64,000 bases of DNA from Eikenella longinqua (GCF_001648355.1 NZ_LXSL01000011.1:1-64000); one strand, 5' to 3'; numbered from the stretch's first letter, positions 16,676-26,321 are shown. Program-made: numbers and translations. Notes: generated from the sequence alone by a model not told the origin.

Positions 16676-19600
16676 TTACCACTGGTATCCGGCGCCGATA
16701 GAACCGCCGAAGTTGCCACGCGAATTGCCGCTGCCGGTGGCTTTGATGATCCAGTTGCCGTTATCGGAAATCGTTGAGAAGCCGATGGCATAACCGGTTT
16801 CGCCTTTATAGTAGCCGCCACCCACGGCCACCATGTTTTTGCCCGGCAGATAAGCCTGCGGCAGGCCGGCGGTGGCGATGGCTTGGGCAACGCCGGCATT
16901 GGCGGTGTTGGCCACGTCGTTTACTTTGGCATCCAGAGCCACGATGTTGGCGTTGTTACTGCCGCTGATTGCGCCCAAGGCCTGATTGAGCTGGCCTACA
17001 TTGACTGCATCGTTGGGATTGGTGCCCGCACCTACGTTGGTGATCTTATTACCGCCGTTATCCAAACCGCCGGTCGTCAGGCTCACCGGGCTGCTGCCGG
17101 CAGCTGCCGGGGTGATGGTTACGCCGCTGCCGTTGGTTACGGTTTGGTTGCCGGCCGCATCCTTGGTGGTCACGCTGGTCACGCTCAGGTTCGGATTCAA
17201 CGCCAACTTGGCGCCACCGGTTACGGTGGTGCTGGTGATGTTGTCGTCACCTGTCACGTTGATCGTCTGCCCCAGCTGGTAGTTGTTGCTGCCGGTGGTG
17301 CCGCCGAAGTTGATGCCTTTGGCAATGTTGGTGGCATTGTTGGCAACGTTCTGGTTGGTGGTGTGTAGCTGACCGCCATTGACGGCGTCTTTGCTGTTGG
17401 CAGCAATATTGCCGTCGGCGACGTTGCCTAAGGTGACTGCATCGCCTGCCGCCACACCTACCAGGTTCACTTTGTTGCTCGGCGCATTGCTGGCTTGGCC
17501 TGCCGGGTCAACGTAGGTCAGCGGGGTGTCGAATTTGACTTCGGTTACACCGCCAGTGGTGTTGACTTTGGCTACGGTGCCTTGGCCGTTGACAAAGTTG
17601 ATGGTGTCGCCGTGGGTAACAAAGTCTTTATCGGTGCCGTTACCCTGTACGGTGAAGCCGGCGTTCAGTACGTCGTTCACGGTGGCGGCGTTATTGCCTT
17701 TACCGTTGGCAGTCAGAGTCGCACGGTCGTTGCCAGTCGGGTTGGTCGTGACTGTGCTGGCATCGGCCAGGTTGCTCTTCACGTTGCCCAGGGTGGTCGG
17801 TTTGGTGGTGTCACCACCTGCATCCTGCATACGGGCAATCACGTCGCCAGGCTGTACTTGCTGTGCCCCCGCTTGACCTTCGGGCTTGTCGTAGAAGTTG
17901 CCGTCGGTGTGTTTGTATACCTTGCTGCCGTCAGCTTTGGTGTACACCACCGGGGTTTGGGCGTTCTGCACCACGGCCTGGGCATTCAGGGCGTAGGTAT
18001 AGGTTTGGTCACCAGTGGTGCCGTTCACATCCTGTTTGACGGTCAAACCATCGCCAGCGGCAAAGGTGACTTTCTGGCCGGGCTTCACGGTGGTGGGGGT
18101 GGCGGTGCTGCCGCTGGCCAAATTACCACCGGCAGTGGCTTGGAAGCCGCTGTTGTTGATGGCTTTGGCAATATCGCCGGCGGTGGCCAGTTTGTTGGCA
18201 TCGGCACCGGTCGGCTCAATCACTTTGCCAACCGGGTTGCCGTTGTTGCCGTCGCCCACGGTCAGTGCGGTGGTGTCGGCCGCTACGGTGTAGGTGGTGC
18301 TGCCGGTGGTGTTATCCACTTTCGAGGTCACGGTGATGCCGTCACCCGCCTCTACCTTGCTGGTGGCGGCGGCCTGTGCGGCTTTCAGCTGGCTCACGTT
18401 CACCGCATCGGTGTCGGCCGCGCCGTTGGCTACATTGGTAATCTTGTTGCCGCCGTTGTTCAGACCATCCTTGGTCAGGCTCACCGTGTTCGCCGGATTC
18501 GTCGGGGTCGGCGCAGCAATGGTGATGCCGCTGTTGTCCATCTTGGTGTCGCCGGTTTTGACGCTGCCGTTGTCACCCAGGTCGATGTTCTGAGCCAGTT
18601 TCGCTGTCAGCGTGCCATTGCCGTCCGAGACGATGCCGATGTTGTTGTCCGTCAGCTTGTTCGCGTCGGTCACGCCGCCTTTGATGGTGAGTTTTTCGCC
18701 CAGCTTGCGTGCCGAGTCCGCGCCGCTGTCGCCCGCAAAGGTGATGGGTTTGACTACTTCCGCATTCAGGTTGCTGAGTGCAGTGCCCACGTTGTTGGCA
18801 ACTGGATAGGTCGTGCCGTCGGTTTTGGTGATGCTGTAGCTAGGCTGAATGAAAGTGCCGGCCGGTACGGCTGGATCACTGCCGTCTGCAATGCCTGCTC
18901 CTCCACCCAGCGCATCAGCCGCGCCTTTGAGTTGGCTGACGTTGACGGCGTCGGTGTTGGCCGTGCCTGCCGCCACATTGGCCAGTTTGGTCGGCGCGGT
19001 GGTGCTGCCGCCGGCGCTTTGCATGCTGGCAATCACGTCGCCGGCTGCAACTTGGTTACCTGCACCGTTAGGCGCGTCGTAGAAGTTGCCGTCGGTGTGT
19101 TTATAGACTTTGCTGCCGTCGGCTTGGGTGTAGACCACCGGCAGTTGTGCGGTTTCGGCAATGTTTTGCGCATTGACGTTGACTTTGACGGTGGTGACAG
19201 AGCCCGTGGTTTGGGTGGTTACGGTGGTGCCGGTGCCGTCGGCAAAGTTCACCGTGTCGTAGGGTTTGACGAAGTCGACTGCAGTGCCGTTGCCTTGCAG
19301 GTTCCAGCCGGCGTTGAGTACATCGCCTACCGTGGCGGCGTTGCCGCTGATGGCGGCCGCATTGGCAGGAGCTTCCTGGTCGGTGGTGTACGGGGTGCTG
19401 CTGCTGGTGGCCGGCAGGTTACCCGTCAGGCCACTGATGGTGCCGACGGTGCCGTTGATGGTAATCGGTTTACCGCCGGCAGCCGGGCCGATTTTGACGG
19501 TGCTGGCCAGGTCGAAGCTGATGGTGTTGTCCGCCGCCGTCTTTTGAACGACGATGTTGCCGTCTGTGTTGCGCAGGTCGACTGTTTCGCCCGGGTTTAC

Positions 19601-21925
19601 TTGCGAGGCCGTGGTGGCTTCGCCCTGCGCCGTCAAGGTGAAGCCGCTGTTGTTGATGGCTTTGGCAATATCACCGGCGGTGGCCAGTTTGTTGGCATCG
19701 GCGCCGGTCGGCTCAATCACTTTGCCAACCGGGTTGCCGTTGTTGCCGTCGCCCACGGTCAGTGCGGTGGTGTCGGCCGCTACGGTGTAGGTGGTGCTGC
19801 CGGTGGTGTTATCCACTTTCGAGGTCACGGTGATGCCGTCACCCGCCTCTACCTTGCTGGTGGCGGCGGCCTGTGCGGCTTTCAGCTGGCTCACGTTCAC
19901 CGCGTCGGTGTCGGCCGCGCCGGCAGCGACATTGGTGACGCGGCGGTAAAGTTTTTGCCCCATCCCAGCCGTGTTGTCGCCGCCGACCGATACTTCGCCC
20001 AGCTGCACACCAGCTTCGGCAACGCCGGCAACAACGGCGTTTGCCGTCGGTTTGTAGGGCGTGGCAGTCAGGTCTGTTTCGCCGGCAATGGAGAAGGAGC
20101 CGAGCGCAACATTGAAGTTGGTATCGTCTTTAACTTTTGCGCTGTCGCCCAAGGCAACGTTGTTGTTCAGACGCACTGGCAGGCCGGGAATCATCGCCGT
20201 GCCGTTGCCGGCATTGGCGCCGCTGCCGACAGCCATGCCGCCATTGTTCGAGGAGGCGGCCGCACCGATAGCAATGCCGCCGGCTGCGCTTTCGCCGCTT
20301 ACCGTGGCACCCGCGCCAAGCGCCACCGCCAGATCACCCTGCGCTTTGGCTTTGTCGCCGATGGCAATCGAGCCACTGGACGGATTAGCTGGCGAGTCAA
20401 CGACTTGCGCTTGGTTACCGATAGCAACGGAATTGCGTTGCTCCGCTTTGGCTTTGACGCCGGCAGCCAGTGCGTCCACACCCGTAGCGCCGTCGTTGTT
20501 GTAGTTGCTGTCTGCGCCAGTTTCGGTGCTGTTGACGCTGTAGTAGTGCGTTTTGGCGGCACTGCCCATCGCCTGCAACTGGCTAAAATTGACCGCATCG
20601 GTGTCGGCCGTGCCGTTGGCCACATTGGTAATCTTGTTACCGCCGTTGTTCAAACCGCCGGTCGTCAGGCTCACCGATTTGCCTCCGCCTGCTGGAGTGA
20701 TGGTCACACCGCTGCCGTTGGTTATGGTTTTATTCCCTGCCGCATCTTGAGTGGTTACGCTAGTAAAGGTGGGGGCTTCTTTCATGCTGATGGTAACCGT
20801 GGTTTTACCGGTAGCATTATCCTGAGCAACGTTAGTTTTCAGGTTGGCGGAAGAAGTAGCTTCTGTAGTATTGCCAGCAACAATGGCCAACTCCTTGCCC
20901 AATTGATGGGTTTGAAGGCTGTTGTTATCAGCATTCACTCCAAAACCTAAGCCGTTTACGATGGAATACAGCTGGCTGCCGTTAATAGCGTCAGTGCTAG
21001 CGGCAGTAATGGCACCCGGGGCAACGTGTTTGATTTGGCGTTCAGCCCCAGCCGCCCCTACCGATACTTGGTCGCCTGCCGCAATATTAGTCGCACCTGC
21101 AAAGCCACTGTATGTTATCGATCCGATAGTGGCGCTGGTTACGGCAGAAGCATTTACTTTAGTGGTACTTTTATTACCCAAAGCAATAGAGTTTTTTAAA
21201 GAGGCTTCTGCTTCTGCACCCAGTGCCGTGGCATGCGTCGCGGTAGCTTTGGTATCAACACCGATAGCGATTGAATTTATTTGCTTGTTGGCTTCCAGCA
21301 AGGTAGCTCCAGTCCCGATGCGGATGCTGTTCGTTGCGTTTGCCCCATTGACACCTCGATCGCCCACACCGATGATGCCGCTGTTCACATCCAAGCGGCC
21401 GCCAAGGGTAAGATGTTTGGCACCATTATCAGTCTCGCTTGTGGGAGCAAGCTTCTTATCACCGTAAAACAAAGTGCGGTTGGTCTGCGTATCGTGTTTT
21501 TCACTTCCTGTGGTAGTGCGCGAATTACACGGATTGTATGAAGATGTTAAGCCAACATCGGCGGCGTTATACATCGATACATTTCCGATCCCCTCCAAAG
21601 GAGTTGAAACCTGTTTAGGATTAGCCGGCTGTATGGCATAAGGCACGGCAGTAGAACCATCAGGAAGAACAGTACAGTTAGCATCCTGTCCGTCATTGAT
21701 ATAAATCCCCGGGCCGGCATGGGCATACCCGGCAGTAGCAGTCAGAGCCAGCAACATTGCAGAAGCAGCAACTCGGGGCATCCTGATGCCCACCCGACTC
21801 AAAATACCTGCCCCGCTGCCATTTACTCCGGTAGATGCAGATTTACCATGAGCCTTGGCCGTTTCCTGCACCGCCACCCAAGTGTTGGTATGTTCGTTCC
21901 ACACAACGCGGTAAACTTTATTCAT
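16676..21925 (-). CDS. Trimeric autotransporter adhesin (YadA/Hia/NhhA type)
   Basis: A 1749-residue type Vc secreted adhesin. The N-terminus has the extended signal peptide region (MNKVYRVVWNEHTNTWVAVQE) and a hydrophobic core (ASAMLLALTATAGYAHAG, about 51-68). Head repeats follow, with neck-like and AIG-rich units such as NSIAIGVDTKATATHATALGAEA. Alternating stalk repeats include KDGLNNGGNKITNVANG and DTDAVNVSQLKAA. The C-terminal YadA anchor (last ~70 residues, AVGGGYYKGETGYAIGF..GAGYQW) forms the trimeric barrel. It probably binds host matrix or other bacteria; the ligand is unknown. It carries a 283-bp internal duplication. AGGGAGAG precedes the ATG. The downstream TpgA-like gene is a likely partner. 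Confidence 0.95.
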   Translation of the reverse strand: MNKVYRVVWNEHTNTWVAVQETAKAHGKSASTGVNGSGAGILSRVGIRMPRVAASAMLLALTATAGYAHAGPGIYINDGQDANCTVLPDGSTAVPYAIQPANPKQVSTPLEGIGNVSMYNAADVGLTSSYNPCNSRTTTGSEKHDTQTNRTLFYGDKKLAPTSETDNGAKHLTLGGRLDVNSGIIGVGDRGVNGANATNSIRIGTGATLLEANKQINSIAIGVDTKATATHATALGAEAEASLKNSIALGNKSTTKVNASAVTSATIGSITYSGFAGATNIAAGDQVSVGAAGAERQIKHVAPGAITAASTDAINGSQLYSIVNGLGFGVNADNNSLQTHQLGKELAIVAGNTTEATSSANLKTNVAQDNATGKTTVTISMKEAPTFTSVTTQDAAGNKTITNGSGVTITPAGGGKSVSLTTGGLNNGGNKITNVANGTADTDAVNFSQLQAMGSAAKTHYYSVNSTETGADSNYNNDGATGVDALAAGVKAKAEQRNSVAIGNQAQVVDSPANPSSGSIAIGDKAKAQGDLAVALGAGATVSGESAAGGIAIGAAASSNNGGMAVGSGANAGNGTAMIPGLPVRLNNNVALGDSAKVKDDTNFNVALGSFSIAGETDLTATPYKPTANAVVAGVAEAGVQLGEVSVGGDNTAGMGQKLYRRVTNVAAGAADTDAVNVSQLKAAQAAATSKVEAGDGITVTSKVDNTTGSTTYTVAADTTALTVGDGNNGNPVGKVIEPTGADANKLATAGDIAKAINNSGFTLTAQGEATTASQVNPGETVDLRNTDGNIVVQKTAADNTISFDLASTVKIGPAAGGKPITINGTVGTISGLTGNLPATSSSTPYTTDQEAPANAAAISGNAATVGDVLNAGWNLQGNGTAVDFVKPYDTVNFADGTGTTVTTQTTGSVTTVKVNVNAQNIAETAQLPVVYTQADGSKVYKHTDGNFYDAPNGAGNQVAAGDVIASMQSAGGSTTAPTKLANVAAGTANTDAVNVSQLKGAADALGGGAGIADGSDPAVPAGTFIQPSYSITKTDGTTYPVANNVGTALSNLNAEVVKPITFAGDSGADSARKLGEKLTIKGGVTDANKLTDNNIGIVSDGNGTLTAKLAQNIDLGDNGSVKTGDTKMDNSGITIAAPTPTNPANTVSLTKDGLNNGGNKITNVANGAADTDAVNVSQLKAAQAAATSKVEAGDGITVTSKVDNTTGSTTYTVAADTTALTVGDGNNGNPVGKVIEPTGADANKLATAGDIAKAINNSGFQATAGGNLASGSTATPTTVKPGQKVTFAAGDGLTVKQDVNGTTGDQTYTYALNAQAVVQNAQTPVVYTKADGSKVYKHTDGNFYDKPEGQAGAQQVQPGDVIARMQDAGGDTTKPTTLGNVKSNLADASTVTTNPTGNDRATLTANGKGNNAATVNDVLNAGFTVQGNGTDKDFVTHGDTINFVNGQGTVAKVNTTGGVTEVKFDTPLTYVDPAGQASNAPSNKVNLVGVAAGDAVTLGNVADGNIAANSKDAVNGGQLHTTNQNVANNATNIAKGINFGGTTGSNNYQLGQTINVTGDDNITSTTVTGGAKLALNPNLSVTSVTTKDAAGNQTVTNGSGVTITPAAAGSSPVSLTTGGLDNGGNKITNVGAGTNPNDAVNVGQLNQALGAISGSNNANIVALDAKVNDVANTANAGVAQAIATAGLPQAYLPGKNMVAVGGGYYKGETGYAIGFSTISDNGNWIIKATGSGNSRGNFGGSIGAGYQW
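18143..18425 (-). repeat. Adhesin internal duplication, copy 1
   Basis: 283 bp nearly identical (about three mismatches by eye) to 19640-19922, offset 1497 bp and same orientation. It encodes the stalk block from DAVNVSQLKAAQAAA through GDGITVTSKVDN to AKAINNSGF. Confidence 0.85.
19640..19922 (-). repeat. Adhesin internal duplication, copy 2
   Basis: Partner of 18143-18425. Recombination between the copies would delete or add 499 codons in frame, since 1497 is divisible by three. Confidence 0.85.
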
Positions 21926-21996
21926 TTACTCTCTCCCTTAGTTTTTTCTAAACCAATCAAAAATCAACATAAAAACTTGCAAAGCCGCCCGAACAG

Positions 21997-22010
21997 CTGA
22001 TTTACATCAA
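21997..22010 (-). promoter_or_regulatory. FNR-like box upstream of the adhesin gene
   Basis: The reverse strand reads TTGATGTAAATCAG, matching TTGATN4ATCAA at 9 of 10 positions, about 72 bp before the adhesin ATG. No convincing -10/-35 pair was placed. The match may be chance. Confidence 0.35.
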
Positions 22011-22079
22011 CATAAGCGCATTCCCACTGAAAAACTTGCCAAATCACACAAAATTTAAACTACCCTTGCAAGCCAAAAG

Positions 22080-22560
22080 ACTTTTCTCTCAATAGATTCA
22101 GTGGGCTATATACTCTACAAACGCCGGTCAAATTAGGGCTGCATGATACCCATCTTTACCTGTTCAGCCTAGCGCCTTATCCATTCAAAGCCGGTTTTTA
22201 CGGTATTTTTACAACACGCCGCCTGCTTAAACGCCACACGCGCGCCCACTCGCCCCCGCCGACACGGCTTTGGCCAGCATTTGCGCCCTCCCCTTTTCCC
22301 CACACCCGCCCCGATACCGACACGCCAACATTTCAGGCTACCTGAAAATCCAGCATTACTTTTTCAGGTAGCCTCCTGCGGGTTCAAAATAGCTTGGGCA
22401 TTGGCCTCCAACCTTGGATAACTCTGCCCGGCCCGCCATCCCGCCTATCACGGAAAGATACGAAAACACAAAGGCTGCTTGAAACCTCGCCCACTTTTCA
22501 GGTAGCCTTTAATCGGGTTGAAGCAGCCTAAGCGGATATCCGGCTTGCCTCACTCCCCAT
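22080..22560. other. Non-coding stretch with two degenerate DUS pairs
   Basis: No ORF with coding character is visible between the adhesin promoter region and the azurin terminator. Inverted DUS pairs occur at about 22335-22374 and 22470-22512; the second has one arm degenerate (AGGCTGCTTGAAA). Confidence 0.5.
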
Positions 22561-22571
22561 TGCTGAAACAC

Positions 22572-22612
22572 AAAGGCTACCTGAAAATATTTTTCAGGTA
22601 GCCTTTGGCGCA
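22572..22612 (-). terminator. Inverted DUS hairpin, azurin terminator
   Basis: AAAGGCTACCTGAAAA and TTTTTCAGGTAGCCTTT form a 16-bp stem with a short AT loop, ending about 10 bp after the azurin stop. Confidence 0.65.
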
Positions 22613-22620
22613 TTGGCAGC

Positions 22621-23190
22621 TTAGTCTGCCAGTTTCACGGTGCCGTTCATCACGCCGGCGTGGCCGGGGAAGGTGCAGAAGAATTTGTAGCTAGAGCCGG
22701 CGGCCAGCTTGCTCACGGGGAAGGTAACCGAGGTTTCTTCGCCGCCGCCGATGAGTTTGGTGTGAGCGATCACGCGGGTGTCGCCGGGTTTCACGTAGTC
22801 GTTGTCGGGGCCGGCGCCGATGCCGTCGTTGTTCACGCCGTTTACGTCGCCTTCGGCGGTGATGACGATGTTATGCCCCATCGAGGCTTTGGGCATGCTG
22901 CCGGTGTGCTTGAGGGTAACGGTGAAGTCGGTGCAGCCTTTGGGCACGCTGATTTCGGCAGTGTTGTATTGCATGCTGTCGCCGGTTTCCACCAGTTGCG
23001 AGCAGCCTTCGGCGGCAGCGGCGGGGGCGGAGGCGGCTTCGGAAGCGGGCACGGCTTCGGAAGCGGCGGAGGCGGGATGCTCGTGTGCGGCTTCGGAAGC
23101 AACGGAAGCAGCGGCGGGCTGGGCGGGTTCGCCGCCGCAGGCGGCCAGCGCCAGTGCGGCGGCGGCAATCAGGGGGAGGTACAGTTTCAT
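22621..23190 (-). CDS. laz: Lipid-modified azurin (Laz/H.8-type cupredoxin)
   Basis: A 189-residue outer-membrane-linked blue copper protein. The lipobox is LALAAC (C18). Residues ~20-60 are Ala/Glu/Pro-rich (ASEAA, PASEAAS), like the H.8 epitope region of Neisseria Laz. The azurin domain carries copper ligands H106 (ASMGHN), C172 (FFC), H177 (FPGH) and M181 (GVM), plus the C63-C86 disulfide pair. It carries electrons to periplasmic oxidases, nitrite reductase or peroxidase, and in Neisseria it also protects against peroxide and copper. It has its own promoter and terminator. Confidence 0.95.
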   Translation of the reverse strand: MKLYLPLIAAAALALAACGGEPAQPAAASVASEAAHEHPASAASEAVPASEAASAPAAAAEGCSQLVETGDSMQYNTAEISVPKGCTDFTVTLKHTGSMPKASMGHNIVITAEGDVNGVNNDGIGAGPDNDYVKPGDTRVIAHTKLIGGGEETSVTFPVSKLAAGSSYKFFCTFPGHAGVMNGTVKLAD

Positions 23191-23236
23191 AACGTGGTTT
23201 CCTTAATTAAAACATGGGGGAAATACTGCGCGGCTG

Positions 23237-23265
23237 ATTATAGCGCAGCGGGGGCGGCTTGTCTG
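23237..23265 (-). promoter_or_regulatory. Putative azurin promoter
   Basis: Reverse-strand -35 CAGACA (4/6), 17-bp spacer, -10 TATAAT (6/6), about 47 bp before the ATG. Confidence 0.5.
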
Positions 23266-23336
23266 ATTCGGGATAAGGAAATCCGGCTTTCAGGTAGCCT
23301 GAGCGCCGGATTGGTTGGGTTTATTTTTCAGGTAGC

Positions 23337-23918
23337 CTACGGCGTGCCGTGCTCGCTGCCCACGGCGCCGCTGTTTTGATACAGGGTAAACAGGGATACG
23401 CCTTCGTTGCGGATGCGGTCGCCGCCGGGCAGGTCGGTGAATTCGAGGATGGCGGCGGCTTCCACCACGTGCCCGCCGAGCTTGCGGATGAGGTTGATGC
23501 CGGCGAGCATGGTGCCGCCGGTGGCCACGAGGTCGTCCACCAGCAATACGCGGGCGTTGTTTTTGAAGGCGTCGGTGTGGATTTCCACGGTGGCTTCGCC
23601 GTATTCGAGCGCGTAGCTTTCCGACACGGTGGCGAAGGGCAGCTTGCCTTTTTTGCGGATGGGCACGAAGCCGACGTTGAGTTGGTAGGCCAGCGCGGCG
23701 CCGATGATGAAGCCGCGCGCATCAAGCCCGGCCACCACGTCGATGTCTTGCGTCATGTAGCGGTAGGTGAGCAAGTCCACCAGCAGGCGGAAATATTCCG
23801 GGCTTTGCAGCACGGGCGTGATGTCGTGAAACAGCACGCCTTCCTGTGGCCAATGCGGGATTTTGCGGATTTTCTGCGCCAGCATTTCAACAGTCATCAC
23901 TTCGGGGTGGAACAGCAT
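23337..23918 (-). CDS. apt: Adenine phosphoribosyltransferase
   Basis: This purine-salvage enzyme makes AMP from adenine and PRPP. The 193-residue form starts MLFHPEVMTVEML, matching the neisserial N-terminus as I recall it; a longer upstream reading overlaps the relA leader and is not conserved. Motifs are GLDARGFIIGAALAY, FVPIRKKGKLPF, and the PRPP loop VLLVDDLVATGGTM. It is divergent from relA, with a DUS close before its start. Confidence 0.95.
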   Translation of the reverse strand: MLFHPEVMTVEMLAQKIRKIPHWPQEGVLFHDITPVLQSPEYFRLLVDLLTYRYMTQDIDVVAGLDARGFIIGAALAYQLNVGFVPIRKKGKLPFATVSESYALEYGEATVEIHTDAFKNNARVLLVDDLVATGGTMLAGINLIRKLGGHVVEAAAILEFTDLPGGDRIRNEGVSLFTLYQNSGAVGSEHGTP

Positions 23919-24045
23919 GATAGTTAATCTTTCAGGTAGCCTGTGAACGGTGCGGATATTACCATTTCCACCGCCGTTTGGCACAACATTGCGCACCCAA
24001 ATCAAATCCCCGCCGCAGGCAAAACACACACGGCGGATTTTTGGT

Positions 24046-24051
24046 TACAAT
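24046..24051 (+). promoter_or_regulatory. Putative -10 of relA
   Basis: TACAAT in TTGGTTACAATCAG, about 34 bp before the relA ATG. No strong -35 is visible. Confidence 0.35.
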
Positions 24052-24084
24052 CAGCCCGAGAAACCGAACACAAGGCGAACCCCC

Positions 24085-26298
24085 ATGGAAACCGGCTATT
24101 CAGACACCCACATCACCGACCTGCCCGCCTGCCGCCGCTGGCTGGCCGAGTATGCCGCCCAGCAAAACGAGGCCGACCGACAACTTCTGCACCAAGCCTT
24201 CGCCCTGGCCGAAGCGCACTACCCCGCCGACGCGCAAACCTACGCCGGCGAGCCGCTGCTGCCCCACGCCTTGGGCGCCGCGCAGATGGTGGCGCAGCTC
24301 GACTTGCTGCCCGAAGCCGTGGCCGCCACCATATTGTCCGGCATATCCAAACAGGGCGGCAATTGGCAAATTCAGGTAGCCGAGCAATGCGGGCAAACCG
24401 TGTGCGCCCTGGTGCAGGGTATCGACCAAGTACAGAAGCTCACCCACTTCGCCCGCGTAGACGGCCTCGCCACGCCCGAAGAGCGCGCCGCGCAGGCCGA
24501 AACCATGCGCAAAATGCTGCTGGCCATGGTGTCCGACATCCGCGTGGTGCTCATCAAACTCGCCCTGCGCACCCGCACCATGCAATACCTCGGCAGCTGC
24601 CCCGACAGCCCAGGGAAACGCGCCATCGCCAAAGAAACGCTGGATATTTTCGCCCCGCTCGCCAACCGCTTGGGCGTGTGGCAGCTCAAATGGCAGCTCG
24701 AAGACTTGGGCTTCCGCCACCAAAACCCAGAAGAATACCGCCGCATCGCCCACCTGCTCGACGAAAAACGCCCCGAGCGGCAGCATTATATCGACCACTT
24801 CCTCGGCATCCTCAAAGCCGAGCTGGCCAAATACGGCATCCGCGACTACGACGTGGCCGGCCGCCCCAAACACATCTACTCCATCTACCGCAAGATGGTG
24901 AAGAAAAAGCTCGACTTCGAAGGGCTCTACGACATCCGCGCCGTGCGCGTGCTGGTGAACAGCGTGCCCGAGTGCTACACCGTGCTCGGCATCGTGCACA
25001 GCCTGTGGCAGCCCATCCCCGGCGAATTCGACGACTACATCGCCAACCCCAAAGGCAACGGCTACAAAAGCCTGCACACCGTCATCATCGGCCCCGAAGA
25101 CAAAGGCATTGAAGTGCAGATCCGCACCAAAGAAATGCACCAATTCAACGAATTCGGCGTGGCCGCACACTGGCGCTACAAAGAAGGCGGCAAAGGCGAC
25201 GCGGCGTATGAACAGAAAATCGCCTGGCTGCGCCAACTGCTCGACTGGCGCGAAAACATGGCCGAAAGCGGCAAAGAAGACCTCGCCGCCGCCTTCCAAA
25301 CCGAGCTCTTCAACGACACCATCTACGTGCTCACCCCGCACGGCAAAGTGCTCTCCCTGCCCGTGGGCGCCACCCCCATCGATTTCGCCTACGCCCTGCA
25401 CAGCAATCTGGGCGACCGCTGCCGCGGCGCCAAGGTAGACGGCCAAATCGTCCCCCTCTCCACCCCGCTGGAAAACGGCCAGCGCGTGGAAATCATCGCC
25501 GCCAAAGAAGGCGAGCCCTCGGTAAACTGGCTGTATGAAGGCTGGGTGAAGAGCAACAAAGCCATCGCCAAAATCCGCGCCCACATCCGCCGCCAAAACG
25601 CCGAAAACCTGCGCGAACAAGGCAAGCTGCAACTGGAGCGCACCCTGCTCAAAATCCAGGCCAAGCCCAATATGCAGGCCCTGGCCGAAAAACTCGGCTT
25701 CAAAAAGCCCGACGACCTCTACACCGCCGTGGCGCACGGCGAAATCATGCCCCGCGCCGTGCAGAAAGCCTGCGGCCTCCTGGCCGAGCCCGCGCCCGAG
25801 CCTGTGAGCACGCAGAGCATCGTGAAAGAATCGCGCATCAAGGCCGACGGCGGCAAAGGCGGCATCCTGGTGGACGGCGAATCCGGCCTGCTCACCACCC
25901 TGGCCAAATGCTGCAAGCCCGCCCCGCCCGACGAAATCGCCGGCTTCGTTACCCGCGGGCGCGGCATTTCCATCCACCGCCTCGGCTGCCCCGCCTTCCA
26001 GAAGCTGGCCGAACAAGCCGCCGAAAAAGTCGTGCCCGCCTCCTGGGCTGGCGTGCCGGCCGGGCAGGTGTTTGCCGTAGACATCGAAGTGTCTGCCCAA
26101 GACCGCAACGGCCTCCTGCGCGACCTCTCCGAAGCCCTGGCGCGGCACAAGCTGAACGTAACCGCCGTGCAAACCCAATCGCGCAACCTCGAAGCCAGCC
26201 TGCGCTTCACGCTGGAAGTGCACCAAGTGGGCGACCTGCCGCACGTGCTCGCCAGCCTCGCCAACGTAAAAGGCGTTACCGGCGTGAGCAGGCTGTAA
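24085..26298 (+). CDS. relA: GTP pyrophosphokinase RelA, (p)ppGpp synthetase
   Basis: A ribosome-associated stringent-response synthetase of 737 residues from METGYSDTHITDL (GGCGAACCCCC upstream is a poor RBS). The N-terminal HD region is degenerate: PHALGAAQMVAQL replaces the HD-containing helix and no HDxxED is seen, so hydrolase activity is unlikely. The synthetase domain has KHIYSIYRKM, YDIRAVRVL, GNGYKSLHTVI and EVQIRTKEMH. TGS follows (TPHGKVLSLPVGATPIDFAYALH), then the zinc-finger region with CC (LAKCCKP) and the C-terminal ACT domain. An internal DUS encodes IQVAEQ. A bifunctional SpoT/Rel is expected elsewhere. Confidence 0.95.
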   Translation: METGYSDTHITDLPACRRWLAEYAAQQNEADRQLLHQAFALAEAHYPADAQTYAGEPLLPHALGAAQMVAQLDLLPEAVAATILSGISKQGGNWQIQVAEQCGQTVCALVQGIDQVQKLTHFARVDGLATPEERAAQAETMRKMLLAMVSDIRVVLIKLALRTRTMQYLGSCPDSPGKRAIAKETLDIFAPLANRLGVWQLKWQLEDLGFRHQNPEEYRRIAHLLDEKRPERQHYIDHFLGILKAELAKYGIRDYDVAGRPKHIYSIYRKMVKKKLDFEGLYDIRAVRVLVNSVPECYTVLGIVHSLWQPIPGEFDDYIANPKGNGYKSLHTVIIGPEDKGIEVQIRTKEMHQFNEFGVAAHWRYKEGGKGDAAYEQKIAWLRQLLDWRENMAESGKEDLAAAFQTELFNDTIYVLTPHGKVLSLPVGATPIDFAYALHSNLGDRCRGAKVDGQIVPLSTPLENGQRVEIIAAKEGEPSVNWLYEGWVKSNKAIAKIRAHIRRQNAENLREQGKLQLERTLLKIQAKPNMQALAEKLGFKKPDDLYTAVAHGEIMPRAVQKACGLLAEPAPEPVSTQSIVKESRIKADGGKGGILVDGESGLLTTLAKCCKPAPPDEIAGFVTRGRGISIHRLGCPAFQKLAEQAAEKVVPASWAGVPAGQVFAVDIEVSAQDRNGLLRDLSEALARHKLNVTAVQTQSRNLEASLRFTLEVHQVGDLPHVLASLANVKGVTGVSRL

Positions 26299-26321
26299 CG
26301 CAGCACCCGCACCATCAATCC

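Noticed and set aside
17495..20950. Very long open frame (1151 codons) on the plus strand
   Set aside because: It lies wholly antisense to the trimeric autotransporter gene; repeated GC-rich coding sequence keeps the opposite frame open. Its translation is Gly/Val/Arg-rich low complexity with no domain.
17000..21500. Short repeated units resembling a CRISPR array
   Set aside because: They are protein-coding repeats of the adhesin stalk, variable in spacing and in frame. No CRISPR array or cas gene is seen in the window.
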